NCBI GenBank assembly: GCA_024336345.1
Contig: JANFOG010000017.1
Coordinates: 124,001 to 188,000, forward strand
DNA length: 64,000 bases
Direction: 5' to 3'
DNA from: Mariannaea sp. PMI_226
Lineage: Eukaryota; Ascomycota; Sordariomycetes; Hypocreales; Nectriaceae
The position numbers were made by a program, and so were the translations under genes. Numbering within the stretch: position 1 is the first letter of the stretch; every line of letters begins with the position of its first letter. Under the pieces are notes generated by a model. That model was not told the origin of the DNA, did not search any database, and was given only the letters and a program-made list of their open reading frames with translations. Shown here piece by piece: positions 32,623-43,368 of this stretch.

Positions 32623-34156
32623 CTAGCGTTTTCTCTTGCCCAGAATCGAAGCTTTCTTCTTCGTTTGCTTTGCTTTATTTCTGACTCCCTTGTCTTGATT
32701 GTCGCCTTTCCTTTTTTCAACCATCTCCGTTATGCTCTAAATTAGGTAATTAGGTGGATACTTTGATGTCAAGTCCAAAAGTATAACTTACGTTTAACAG
32801 TGATAAGCTCTCCAAATAGTTGTCCTCAATCGGCCATTGTCGGTCCTCCTCCTTGAGTCTCCAGTGCTTCAGAACTTCTTTCATAACTAGAGGAAATTCA
32901 GGAGGTATCAGTTGATTTGTGACGTCAGGATGCTTCAGTTCCAGCTGTGCCTGTCTCAATATGTTGGGTATCCATTGCGTGCACCACCACATCCAACAGG
33001 TTAATATGGTGGGCAAAAGTCCCACAACAAAATGGGGAACGCACGGTGGCTGAACCAGTATGTATCCATCCTCCAAGTACATCGCGAGGGGCTTTTGTGG
33101 TGGCTCTCTTGACTTGGCGAACTCTCCTACCTCGGCAAGAGACATTCCTGGACAAGAGAGCCAGAGTTTTGCACCTTCCTCCACTTTCACAACAGTGAGA
33201 AATCCAAGATAGTCAATATGCCATGACGATACTGCGAAGCGGCTACCTGCCAGGTGCTTCTGAGTTGAGTGAAGGAGTTCTGTCGACATTGAATTGCTAA
33301 GTGTCGGGGATTTAGCATATATCCAACGGAGTAAGTTGAAATCCCTGAGATCTTTGTCCAGATCTGCTTGAAGGGGGAATGACGGACGATTTCCAACGAT
33401 GTCATTATCCAACGAATTGATAGGGGGATCTTCTAAGCTGAGGAGTCTGCGAACCGCTTCAGCTGGGTTCATGTTTTCTGGTTCACGCGTCCTGTTTGAT
33501 TTGCCAAGGTCGAAAACGTCAATATGAGTTTTAGACATTAGGCTTCCTGCGAATTCCTCAAACCCAAGCCGATCTTTTTTTGTTTCCTTCGGGTCGGGCA
33601 ACACTAAAAGTGGGAACCGCGGAGGGCCACATCTCAATATATCTTTGGCCTCTTCAGTGGAACAAATGATGAACATATTAGCGTCGCCCGCTTGCTTGAG
33701 GTTTTTATGGTTCTGGAGCTTTTTATAGTCAGGAAATGGGATATGTGTCCCTCTCTTGGACGACTCGAGGTTTTTCAATGCTTCCTTCAAGTCATTTTCT
33801 TCTCTTGTGCCGCATTTTGCCCTCCCGAGAGCGTTTGAGATGCTCAGTTTGGCATCTTCTATTTGTGTTTCGGCTCGCTTCAGGTATTTTTTTATGGATG
33901 CTGTTCTGCATTTGGATCTTGTACTTCGGCAGTGTTTCCTTCCGCAAAAATCGCAAGAGATCTCTGGATCTCGGGGCTTCTTTTCTTTTATATTGGCGAC
34001 ATTGATGTTGTGTGCTGATCTGACATGTTGTGTTTTTTTCATTGACTTGTTTCCTCGTTCCCAGTTGCACTGAGGACAGGGGTCACCGTCAGAAGACGCA
34101 ACCCATCTGAGGATGAGTTGTTCTAGAGTCAACCCCACAGAGGGAGTTAATGCCAT
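32623..34156 (-). CDS. JmjC-like (cupin) protein with C2H2 finger, 2 exons
   Basis: Model: exon 34156-32792, 55-nt intron (GTAAGT..TTTAG) at 32791-32737, exon 32736-32623, phase 0; 492 residues. Without splicing the frame stops 13 codons into the intron. With it, the tail becomes basic and NLS-like (KAKQTKKKASILGKRKR). A C2H2 finger is at C27-x2-C30-x13-H44-x4-H49, and a second Cys cluster at C68, C71, C76 and C83. A cupin-like domain shows SWHIDYLGFLTVV (H313, D315), KLWLSCPG, and VQPPCVPHFVVG (H375), fitting the HxD...H iron site of JmjC proteins. Family knowledge: Fe(II)/2-oxoglutarate oxygenase, often a histone demethylase. Activity here is unproven. The 20-bp minisatellite begins 185 bp upstream of the start. 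Confidence 0.7.
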
Positions 34157-34340
34157 TGATCCGTATTTTGCAAGCCCTTACCAATGGCAAGGAGACAGCC
34201 GAGGCCACAAGGCTGACTACCATGGGATGAACCCTAGGTTGAGCTGGCTAGGCATGTGTATCGATGCCCAACAAGTCGTGATACTCGCGTTGTAGCGGTG
34301 CTTGGAAAAGAATGTTGATAGTAATAAAGGATCGATGCTG

Positions 34341-34859
34341 GCAAAAGGTAATCACGCTCGCAAAAGGGTAATCACGCTCGCAAAAGAGTAATTGCGCTCG
34401 CAAAAGGGTAATCACGCTCGCAAAAGAGTAATCACGCTCGCAAAAGGGTAATCACGCTCGCAAAAGGGTAATCACGCTCGCAAAAGAGTAATCACGCTCG
34501 CAAAAGAGTAATTGCGCTCGCAAAAGAGTAATCACGCTCGCAAAAGAGTAATCACGCTCGCAAAAGAGTAATTGCGCTCGCAAAAGAGTAATCGCGCTCG
34601 CAAAAGAGTAATTGCGCTCGCAAAAGAGTAATCACGCTCGCAAAAGAGTAATCACGCTCGCAAAAGAGTAATTGCGCTCGCAAAAGAGTAATTGCGCTCG
34701 CAAAAGAGTAATTGCGCTCGCAAAAGAGTAATCACGCTCGCAAAAGAGTAATTGCGCTCGCAAAAGAGTAATTGCGCTCGCAAAAGAGTAATTGCGCTCG
34801 CAAAGAGTAATTGCGCTCGCAAAAGAGTAATTGCGCTCGCAAAAGAGTAATTTTGCCTG
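34341..34859. repeat. 20-bp minisatellite, 26 units
   Basis: Units of CAAAAGAGTAATCACGCTCG run head to tail with almost no indels; the unit at 34801 is 19 bp. Two positions vary. GGG versus GAG in the middle: GGG only in units up to 34461. ATCACG, ATTGCG or ATCGCG near the end: by my count 12 CAC, 12 TTG and 1 TCG. TTG predominates toward the right. The last unit is degenerate. It lies upstream of the minus-strand JmjC-like gene. Confidence 0.95.
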
Positions 34860-37317
34860 TAAATGATAACGCATCCCCTGTCTCATTCTCAAGATCCCTT
34901 TCGCAGTTCTACATGGGCAGGACTTGCACTAATTTAGCGCCAGCGGCACTCATTCACAAGAGATTTCTGGTACACTGTATACATAGAGTTTGGTATTTGA
35001 AGCCTGGATAAAGAGGTATAAAGTGGGGCGCCTGCTACTATAATACACTGTTAATGTACTGTGAGGGTCTCCATTTGCTGCGTCATAGTCTAGACTGAAG
35101 TTACTTTCAATAAGACGAAGGCGCACGAAGTACTGCGGGGCGTGCTGATATAGCGACCGCCCTAGATCTGTTTTCGGTCCCGGTCCGCCTCCACTAGGGC
35201 GAGCGTTGCGCCTTGCCATGGCGCTGTCCAGGCGGGCTGTTTCAAACAAGCTGGGCATGGGTTCGCTGCCCATGAACATCAAACATATCATCACATCGAT
35301 CCTCTACGAACAGACCGTGATTGAATTATCCTTGGGTAAGCCCGTCGGTTCCTATACACAACATGGACCTTAGCTTGGGCTATGCTGGTGCTAGAGCTCT
35401 GCAGCCGAAATTAAGAACCTGGGGAGTAAAATATGAATTGGACCAAAAATCAATCTCTCACCTGCGTAAAATCTACTGTTTAAAGGTCAATAGGAAAGTA
35501 TAAACCCAACCCCACAGCTACGAGAGCGTACCTATAAGAAGCCCTGGCGGCCTAGGGTACCTTGCAATGTAACGTAGGTTCTCTAAAGATACTCCGGTCT
35601 ATTGGGGGCTAGCTCATTTAAAAGGATTCCCAAACCCCTTGCTTACGCCGTACCTATGCAGAGTACAGAGATTTACGTGCGTTTCTTCATACATCGCCTT
35701 TGCGGTGCCATCTGGCGCTGGAGCTCCATGTTTCCCATCTTAAAGTCCGTCGTTTCCTCTTTAGACCAGAGGCGAAATACAAAATTGGGCAAAATTAAGA
35801 ATGACCCTCCAACACGCTTGGTGTCATTCGCAGAATATATCTATGGTGCATTTCCTGTATAATAGTGGTAGTTAATTCATATCCACGTAAACCGGGTGAC
35901 GGGAGCAAGCATTTAGGTCGCCTTCCTCCCTCGACAGATTGATCATTACGTGGCCCGAGCTTGAACCCACTCGGTACCCAATTACCCACAAGCCAAAGCC
36001 CCAGCCCACCCGACCGGATACAGAACACCCCGTTCGCATCCTTCACGTGAAGAGGAAAGCATCCTCCTCTAAATGTCTAGAAATCCTGCTTGCTAGATAG
36101 ACCCCCATGCAGGAGTTATCCCCTCTTCCCCTGGATGCAGGTGTGCAAAGTCCCCAGAGGTTGCTCGCACAGGAATCTCCTGACGTACAAGTCTGCGCAC
36201 CGGTGGCGTCAATAACTTTCCATGCCACTACGCAAATCTACGCTTATGCATCCCATGTCAGAGCTGATCTTCACTTGATTCAAGACATGGATACTTAAGC
36301 CATGTAGAGCGCTGGAGATGGAATGTTCATGGTAAAAGAAAAACTTTTCATGTTTTTGCATTTACGAATCTCGTACATTTTTGCTCAACATACCGTTATT
36401 TGTTTTCTCTACGGTCGTACTCATGTGTGAACATATTTACGTAAGTGGAAGTGAGAATCACTGCACTACCAACTAACGAACAGACTTAGAAAGGGCTGAG
36501 GTGTGAGCATTATTATATTCTGGTGGGAAAATGGTGCGAAACGTACAGAAAAACTGGAATAAGGTGCCCGACTAACATTGTGAGCAAACAATACTGGTAA
36601 TTATCCACAGACAATCTGAGAGATGCAACCTAACTTTTCGCAAGGGGCGATGATATCTGCTGTGAGTGACTTCATCACACCGCACGGTCAAAGCTGACCA
36701 TTTATAAGCTGCATGTCAAGAGCGCCAGGACCCGCGCAAAACAGAGTGGAGCCACTTGATCCAACGACGAGGTCGCAATTAGCCAGGACGCGCGCTGATA
36801 CAAGAACTTTAACCCTCGAAGGTAAGGGATTTTTGTTGGTGTTTATCTATCGTCAAAGTTGCCGTGTGTTTTCTCACGGCGACATTGGCCCGTTCTTTGC
36901 CCACGGCTTTTTTCTGTGTCATATGAGTCTACCTTCCTCGCTTTATGTGTAACCGCAACTCTGAACCCCCTAACTGAGGTTCTTTGCTAGTACCTTTTAT
37001 TCACAATCTTCTAAGTTCTAATTTTATTAAGTTTGGTTTGCCTGTGAAGCTGGCGTCACTGCGCTATCACAATGTAGATATATGAACAATAGAGCAAGAA
37101 AACTATAAACAAACATGTCCCAGTTCCATGAGACAAATAGAAACAAATGCAACGTAAAATCAACAAGAATCGAAATAATTAGGCGCAAGAAGTGATCCCA
37201 TCATGTGATCGGAGGATCCAAAGAACTTAGCCGCACTATGGCCCACGACTTCGCATGGCGCGCGGCGACCGACGTTGCAGTTTGGGGGCGATATCAATGT
37301 CAATGCCTTCGTTGGCC
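34860..37317. other. Gene-poor interval
   Basis: A minus-strand frame at 34950-35294 (with GSEPMPSLFETARLDSAMAR and PSGGGPGPKTDLGRSLYQ) looks somewhat protein-like but is unsupported. Otherwise nothing seen. Confidence 0.4.
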
Positions 37318-38433
37318 TCAATGATATTGTGGATCCACCTCGATTGCAGCCGCACCCACAGCCGAGATCTTGGACTCCTCAGGCTTGGCGGCTTCAAGTG
37401 TGCCATCCTCACTAACACCATTGTCCTTAGGGCCAGCGGATATCTCCCGACGCATGGCAATAGGCCGACGCGTTCGCAATTTTCCCAATTCACGAGTCTC
37501 TTTAGCAAGCTCGGGTTCTTCCCGTTGTATTCGGTCCATCTCCTTGGTTGCCATCTCCAGTATCTCAGTCAGTTGCGTCCGGGCCTTTTCAATTTCGTCG
37601 TTGCAATCCCCATCTCGTAGAAACTGGTGAGCACCATGCTCACACATGCTCTGCACAGTTTCAAGGCCCTTATCGAGCATCTCATAAACATCCGGCGGCT
37701 GGTCCTTGCTACCGGGGCCAAATCCAGGCCGTGATATTGATGAAATTGGGTTAAATCGCCGTGTGGTCATATATCTTAGGGACGGTAATGTGTCGATGCC
37801 ATTCTCGTCCCCATCTTCGTTGCCATCTCCAGAAACGTCCACCTCGGCGAGCTTCTTGATTTGAGCAATTTTGACAGCCATCTTGGCCTTTCGCATCTGA
37901 TTTCGACTGGATGAGACAAATCGTACAAGTTCATCGAAGAAACCCTGAACATAACTGTCATAGTAAACAATTATCATGCTTCGCGTTCGATATGTTTGTG
38001 GAGAATCCTCGGCAGACAACATTGACGTTGATTTTTGTCTCCTCTTCATCTGTTGTCGTGCAAGCGCACGTGCTGTCTTGATGGCCTCATGCGACTGCTG
38101 GACTGTAGAAGGGCTCGGTGGAGACGTAGTATGGTCATTCTTAAGCTCCACAACAGGTGTATTGGGCTCGCTATCGAAAGGGGGGGTACGGTCGGGCATC
38201 GTGTTGCTAAGGGTGTTTTCAACTGGAGTTGTCATAGGGACATCATCTTTGGGCTTCAGTGACTCGGTCGAGCCCTGGTTTCGGAGGGACTTGGTGTCGG
38301 CACTCTTTCCTTCAGCAATAGCAACAGCAGCGAGCTTGATCTGGCGCTGCTCAATCTGGCCACTGAGGTCTTCGAGCCGCTTTTGCCAGCCAGGGACATT
38401 GTTGACAATGTTGTTCAGCGCATCCATCGCCAT
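37318..38433 (-). CDS. Conserved fungal protein of unknown function
   Basis: 371 residues from the ATG at 38433 (MAMDALNN); the open frame extends upstream only via GTG. A short N-terminal helix (VPGWQKRLEDLSGQIEQRQI) is predicted as coiled coil. A Ser/Pro/Thr-rich linker follows, then the best-conserved-looking core: TYRTRSMIIVYYDSYVQGFF with DELVRFVSSSRNQMRKAKMA. A C-terminal helical region follows. I remember this core from filamentous fungi as a protein without assigned function; that is recall, not proof. No TM or signal peptide. The last codons differ from what the alternate frame would give: after EVDPQYH the overlapping frame continues as EANEGIDIDIAPKLQRRSPR to a stop at 37236, so the true C-terminus could involve a small indel. 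Confidence 0.7.
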   Translation of the reverse strand: MAMDALNNIVNNVPGWQKRLEDLSGQIEQRQIKLAAVAIAEGKSADTKSLRNQGSTESLKPKDDVPMTTPVENTLSNTMPDRTPPFDSEPNTPVVELKNDHTTSPPSPSTVQQSHEAIKTARALARQQMKRRQKSTSMLSAEDSPQTYRTRSMIIVYYDSYVQGFFDELVRFVSSSRNQMRKAKMAVKIAQIKKLAEVDVSGDGNEDGDENGIDTLPSLRYMTTRRFNPISSISRPGFGPGSKDQPPDVYEMLDKGLETVQSMCEHGAHQFLRDGDCNDEIEKARTQLTEILEMATKEMDRIQREEPELAKETRELGKLRTRRPIAMRREISAGPKDNGVSEDGTLEAAKPEESKISAVGAAAIEVDPQYH

Positions 38434-39260
38434 GTTCGCGAATACGGCGCGGGTCGAGAATAGGAAATTGGGGTACACTTATTTGGTATTAAGATGGATG
38501 AAGTTCGTAATGAAGTTCGAGACGTACGAGACCAGTGGTGCAGTGCCAAAGACGGGCTTTTATATTGTAGGAATGTTGTTGAATTGGTACAGTGCGCTGT
38601 AATTCATAATTCTGGTGAGTAGTAACAATTGGCGTGACACAGAGGTGTGGAGAGCTAGGGATCTCGGGGTCTCCTGCGCCAACTGGGTCATAACGCGGGA
38701 TGCTCCGACCAGGGGTTCAAGCCGTCCTTACAAAGGTCCAGAGTACTGATGGGCACACGCGTTGGTCCAAGTACTACCCCATTGTAAATCGAGGAATGGT
38801 CCACTCTTACTTGTTTTAGTGGTGGGAGAGCGGGTCGGGGAGGTCACTCGAGTAGGCGCACTAGTCCCGTATTCAATCTTGAATGCGCGTGGGGCAACCT
38901 ACTGTGTTCCCACATACGGGAGAAAGGCTCTGCAAGGGTGATGGTCGTGAGCTCGGGCTATTCTGGAAATGTGAAGCTCATGACTTGCGCTCACCACGCA
39001 AAGGCATGAACTCACGGACATGCGGCTATCAGGATCACCCGTTCGTCCTGCTTGGATGGAGTACCATTCTCTCAAAAGGGACAAGGTATGGAGGGTCAGC
39101 GTAAGTACCAGTGATAGTTCTCTTGCACATCTCGTCTCCAGCCGAGGAGAGCTCAAGGAGATCATAACCGAAACTAGTCATCACCACGACCAAACCATTG
39201 GGAGAGTGAGACTCGTCGATAGTAGTGATACCGTAACATTATCCGACTTTGCTCTCTATA
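38434..39260. other. Non-coding interval
   Basis: Separates the start of the 371-residue gene from the 3' end of the asparaginase-like gene. No gene seen. Confidence 0.5.
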
Positions 39261-40436
39261 CTACCTGACTAACGGACATATATTGGTAATCCCACTCTGC
39301 CAGCCCTCTTCAACTTCCCGTTTACACTCTCCTAAGGTACGCCCCTCATGTTGGATCTTGGCTTGAGAACTGCTGGCCAACGCCCTTTGGGGCAAAAAGA
39401 AATTTCTCATGTCCTCTTCAGAAGCTCCCACGTGAATGAGAAACTGTAAACAGATAGACGCCTCAGTAGCGGTAAACCGCCCTCCCGGCATCCCAACGCC
39501 AGATTGCGCGTTCTTGATATATCCTGACTGGTACATCTTAGTCAAAACTACCGGAACGCCGTGATTTTCCGCCTTTGTATTGATCCTTTCTGCTGATTCT
39601 TTAGGCCAGAATCCATTTCCGTATGCAACCAAGATAATTCCCTTAGCCCCTTCATCAATGACCGTTTCGACTGCCGTGGCTGGGAATTCTCTCTGCGCGT
39701 GGAAGATGTTCACCTGTGGTAACTTTGCAACCTCCTGAATTGGGCTAATATTGAACTTCCTTGGAGCTCGAGTGCCAGGGAGATTGTTGAATATCACTTC
39801 TCCATCCATTACAAATCCCAATTGCGATCCTAATCCGGGTTCGAAGCTTTCCGTTGACTTGATTGTGCCCCAAGGAGACAGTATCTGCCCTTGGAATACA
39901 ATAACCAAATCACCACGCTTGGTGGCCCAATTATTATCGATGTTGGAAATTACCACCCTGACGGCAGACAAGATGTTCAGAGGACCATCCGCACCCAGAG
40001 CTGAAGCAGGACGCGCTGCGCCTGTTAGGACGATGGGCTTCTCGGTCTTAATTGCCAAGGATAAGGCAGTAGCTGTTTCTATCATCGTATGCGTTCCATG
40101 CAATATCACCAATCCATTCGTGTATGGATCGTTCAGTAGCTTCGTGACCAATTCTATGAGCTTGAGATCATCGAAGGAACATCTGTCAATGCTATCGCCA
40201 TTGGAGAAATCAACAAGGTTGATATTGGCGATGCTATGCAAAGGCTCACAGATATCTTTCACTATAGCCTTTATGTCCAGAACTCCAGCGTTGTATACCG
40301 CGGTATGCTCTCGACTTATGGCTTTTCCGCCGACGGTTCCCCCCTCTGTAATAATTGTTATATTCGGGAGAGCGGGAGCCACCTGCGCGGTTACGCAGAG
40401 TATCCATATGTAAGGGAGCCAAAGAAAGTACTTCAT
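39261..40436 (-). CDS. Asparaginase-like protein, secreted, altered active site
   Basis: 391 residues, one exon, ATG at 40436. Residues 1-19 form a hydrophobic secretion signal (MKYFLWLPYIWILCVTAQVA). The asparaginase fold is clear: GGT34VGG holds the first catalytic Thr, Y48 matches the flap Tyr, and VILHGT115H116TMIETA matches the second Thr loop, where the family has HGTDT. K193 in GTIKSTESF fits the triad Lys. The codon at 116 is CAT (His), not the Asp codon GAT. Asp there contacts the substrate amino group in bacterial type II enzymes. The remaining framework (GAARPASALGADGPLNIL, MYQSGYIKNAQSGVGMPGG) is normal. Family role: hydrolysis of L-asparagine to aspartate and ammonia. With D-to-H the activity is uncertain. 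Confidence 0.85.
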   Translation of the reverse strand: MKYFLWLPYIWILCVTAQVAPALPNITIITEGGTVGGKAISREHTAVYNAGVLDIKAIVKDICEPLHSIANINLVDFSNGDSIDRCSFDDLKLIELVTKLLNDPYTNGLVILHGTHTMIETATALSLAIKTEKPIVLTGAARPASALGADGPLNILSAVRVVISNIDNNWATKRGDLVIVFQGQILSPWGTIKSTESFEPGLGSQLGFVMDGEVIFNNLPGTRAPRKFNISPIQEVAKLPQVNIFHAQREFPATAVETVIDEGAKGIILVAYGNGFWPKESAERINTKAENHGVPVVLTKMYQSGYIKNAQSGVGMPGGRFTATEASICLQFLIHVGASEEDMRNFFLPQRALASSSQAKIQHEGRTLGECKREVEEGWQSGITNICPLVR

Positions 40437-42661
40437 GTCGTATTTTGGGCTACCTAGAACACATATTAGGTCCGAACTCTATCTTCCTATGGAGGGGGGA
40501 TATTTCAGGGCAGCAAACCAACTAAGAGTTTATTTTCAGATGGATGGGAGGGAATGGAATCGTTCGAGCACGAGGGTTCGAGCAACCAAGATTGAGCACG
40601 TTACCATGTACATGTGCGAATGCAACTGGGCCTACCTTAGCCAAGATCCGGCAGCACGTTTTGTAGCCTTCATATTAGTTCTCTCGTGCCAAGAATGTGT
40701 TGGTGATCGCATGGACTACAAGCGCCATGCAGTACGACCCACACGTTCCATAGGATTCACCAGCCCGGAACCAGCCCGGAACTTTGCCGGTGACCAGGTT
40801 CCCAGCTCGAGCCCGGCCAAGGTCCTCAGTTGTAGCTGGTCACCCAACAGAAGTCGGGCTAGCGCCCAAGTTTTGGCCACTCATGCGAGTCTCATCCCGT
40901 GCATTGTATTTATAATCGCTTTATGAGCCTTTCTACAGTGGGTGGTCGCATCCTGGTGAAACGACGGTTCCCAAATCAAGCAATGGTGGGAAGACACGCC
41001 AATCACTTGAGACGTAGACCGAGCGCTGAAGGAGTCCGACCTTCCGCAAAAGCACAGTAAGATATGGCGTCTTCCAAACCACCGGAGGATCTTAGTTACT
41101 ACGGTTACATATTTGTACTTGATCGCTGATGCGATCGTGGTATTGTGAAGTTATATGGGCTGTAATTCGTCCTCACTCAGAAACTCCACGAAACCACTTT
41201 TACGAATACCTTCCTTCATTCTAATATCATCTATGAAAGAAAGTACGCCCAAGATTATCACCAGCGTCTTAGAGCAGCTGATTTTATTGCTTCCATACCC
41301 TATGCTTAAATTAGCGGCCTCCGCCTCGAAAAGTTGGTCGTTCTTGGGCATTGTTACGACATGGTGCGCTATATCCAGACCATTATTCTGTTTTTCATTA
41401 CTCGGCCCTCAGTATTCGGTTGTTTTAAAGTTCTAGTATGTCCGACCGGGGATGTTGCGATATTTAAGAATGCTCTGTTAGGGAGACGATCGAGCTATCA
41501 ACGGTCAGGAATACTCTCCACGATTGGGTGCGGACATCTAAATCAACCGTTAGGTGTGGCCAACATACCTTTCGTTATCTCCAAATACGGAATCTCCATC
41601 GTCGTCGCCGTCGTCATCGTTCTGTACACCCTAAAATTGCCCAACCAGCCGGGTTCCCCTCCGGAGAAGACAGTACGAAAAAGAGAGGCAAAAGGTCGGT
41701 GTTTGGGGTGAGAAAAAAAGAGGAAGAGAAAGGGGGCAAATAGGAAAGAAAGACGTACAAAAGGGATCTGCGTGCTCGTAGGGTGTAAGCTATCTTCTGG
41801 TGGCTGCTCGTTGTTCCGTAACAAGATTTAAATACTCGTTGCCCAACGCATTGATAGGTACTAACTGAACTACCCGCCCAATCGCTTCTATTTGGTTGCG
41901 TTAGTCCTGGGACATGCTCCTACAAATCAGGATAAGCTACGGCGTGGCAGCTGCGAGGCAAGAGGGATGGAAAGACGGTCAAATTTGATTCGCTCCACGA
42001 TGGAGGACAACAAGCACCTCAAACCGGGAGTGCTGGAAAGTACGTGCGAAATATTCGGCATCGCAACGCTCTGCTCTATGGTTACCAGCTCCCCATAACA
42101 GCGCGTAATCTGGAACCAACTCGCAAGCGGAATTGACCTCGCCATTTTCGCGCCTTGGATAAGATGCTAAAAGTATTTTGGGAGCCATGGTCCTTTTCTT
42201 CTAAACATAGCAACCTTTCGTGTCCCCGCCCCTTATCCACAGAGACAATGTACTACATCAGCCTTGTCTTCTTGTCACCTGTCAGCCACGCCCCGATTTC
42301 CTCCATAACATCTTCGATACGAAACACCCTACATGATTACAGTAATGCAATCATTTACCTCAGACTGAACATCCGCTGCAACAGAGTTAGCAGAGGTTTT
42401 GTTAGGACTCTTGGTATTATCACCCAAGATGCATTCCTGAGCGACTGCATAATTGTGAATCCTACTTTCGTAGAGGCACCTGCCAGCGTCTGATTGAGGT
42501 CAATTCGTCCACTGTCATATAAACTAGCGCCATACGTACGTTGGATTATGTCACTCTTTCGGCTAGGTCGCATCACTCGCATTCTGGGTGGAAACACCTT
42601 AGCAGGCTGAGGCCCTCATATTTTCAAAATTTGTTGGTGATAACAGTTGATGCTCAAGGCG
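40437..42661. other. Gene-poor interval
   Basis: Includes the promoter side of the asparaginase-like gene. Several short frames exist (for example 41151-41351 minus), none with a recognisable motif. Confidence 0.45.
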
Positions 42662-42882
42662 TCAAGCTGGAGAAGAAGGGCTGGGCTGGTAGTCCGACAC
42701 GGTAGCACGAATACCATAAGACTCAGGGGGAGGATACTGGCTTTGTTGAGACACTTGGGAAGGATAACTCTGGGCACTAGTTACCCAAGTCTGTGCGTAG
42801 CCGTCTGAGTCGTATTTATGAATCGCATGGCGAGGCGGCATAGAGGACAGACTACGTGCTCCCGTCTCGCTGGTCTGGTTGG
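42662..42882 (-). pseudogene. Orphan 3'-terminal exon or gene fragment
   Basis: A minus-strand frame runs from a good acceptor (TTTTCCCAACCAG) near 42883 to a stop at 42662. It encodes TSETGARSLSSMPPRHAIHK, then DSDGYAQTWV and a Gln/Pro/Ser-rich end (SYPSQVSQQSQYPPPESYG). It looks like the final exon of a regulatory-type protein. Upstream sequence up to the Est1-like gene gives no matching exon in phase. It may be a fragment, or a gene starting at the internal ATG at 42841. Confidence 0.3.
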
Positions 42883-43368
42883 GAAAATATTACCACACTT
42901 TCCGTACCTCCATCAGAAGCTACGTATGTATGCAGGAGAGGCACAAATCTTGCACATGACAAAATATGAAACACCAAAGATACAGTGCTGGATTTGAGCC
43001 ATGGTCTAGTCTAAATGTATTTACTACTTACTAACCTCTCAGAAAGAGAAGTCATTCAAGCTTGAAGCCCTCTTGGTTTCCTAACCCCATCGAACAGTAT
43101 CTTGTCGGAACCCACGGTAATAGTACCGGCACCCCAAGCACCGAGACTCCATGGAACCCCTACTACTCGCTTGTTGCTCCTTGGAAACTACCTGCTGCGT
43201 AGTGCACACAGTCGGCACTTGCTTACTGACAGCCCGAAGCTTAAGAAGTGTCCTGTGAAGATTGTGAGCCTAGATTAATATCGCATGAATGTTGAATAAA
43301 CACAAGGAAGTGCGCACCTTATGGTCGCACCGTCATTGTTCGTCTTCACAAACTTGTGCTCTTGTTGT
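42883..43368. other. Non-coding interval
   Basis: 3' flank of the Est1-like gene. No gene seen. Confidence 0.5.

Noticed and set aside
34632..34892. 86-codon frame through the 20-bp minisatellite
   Set aside because: A 20-bp period rotates frame every unit and has few stops; the frame is a by-product of the repeat.
38640..38720. Possible tRNA (GGTTCAAGCC-like T-arm)
   Set aside because: No matching acceptor stem, D-arm or anticodon arm could be drawn around it.
40435..40926. 163-codon plus-strand frame starting at the asparaginase promoter
   Set aside because: Composition looks random, no motif, and it occupies the promoter side of a well-supported gene.
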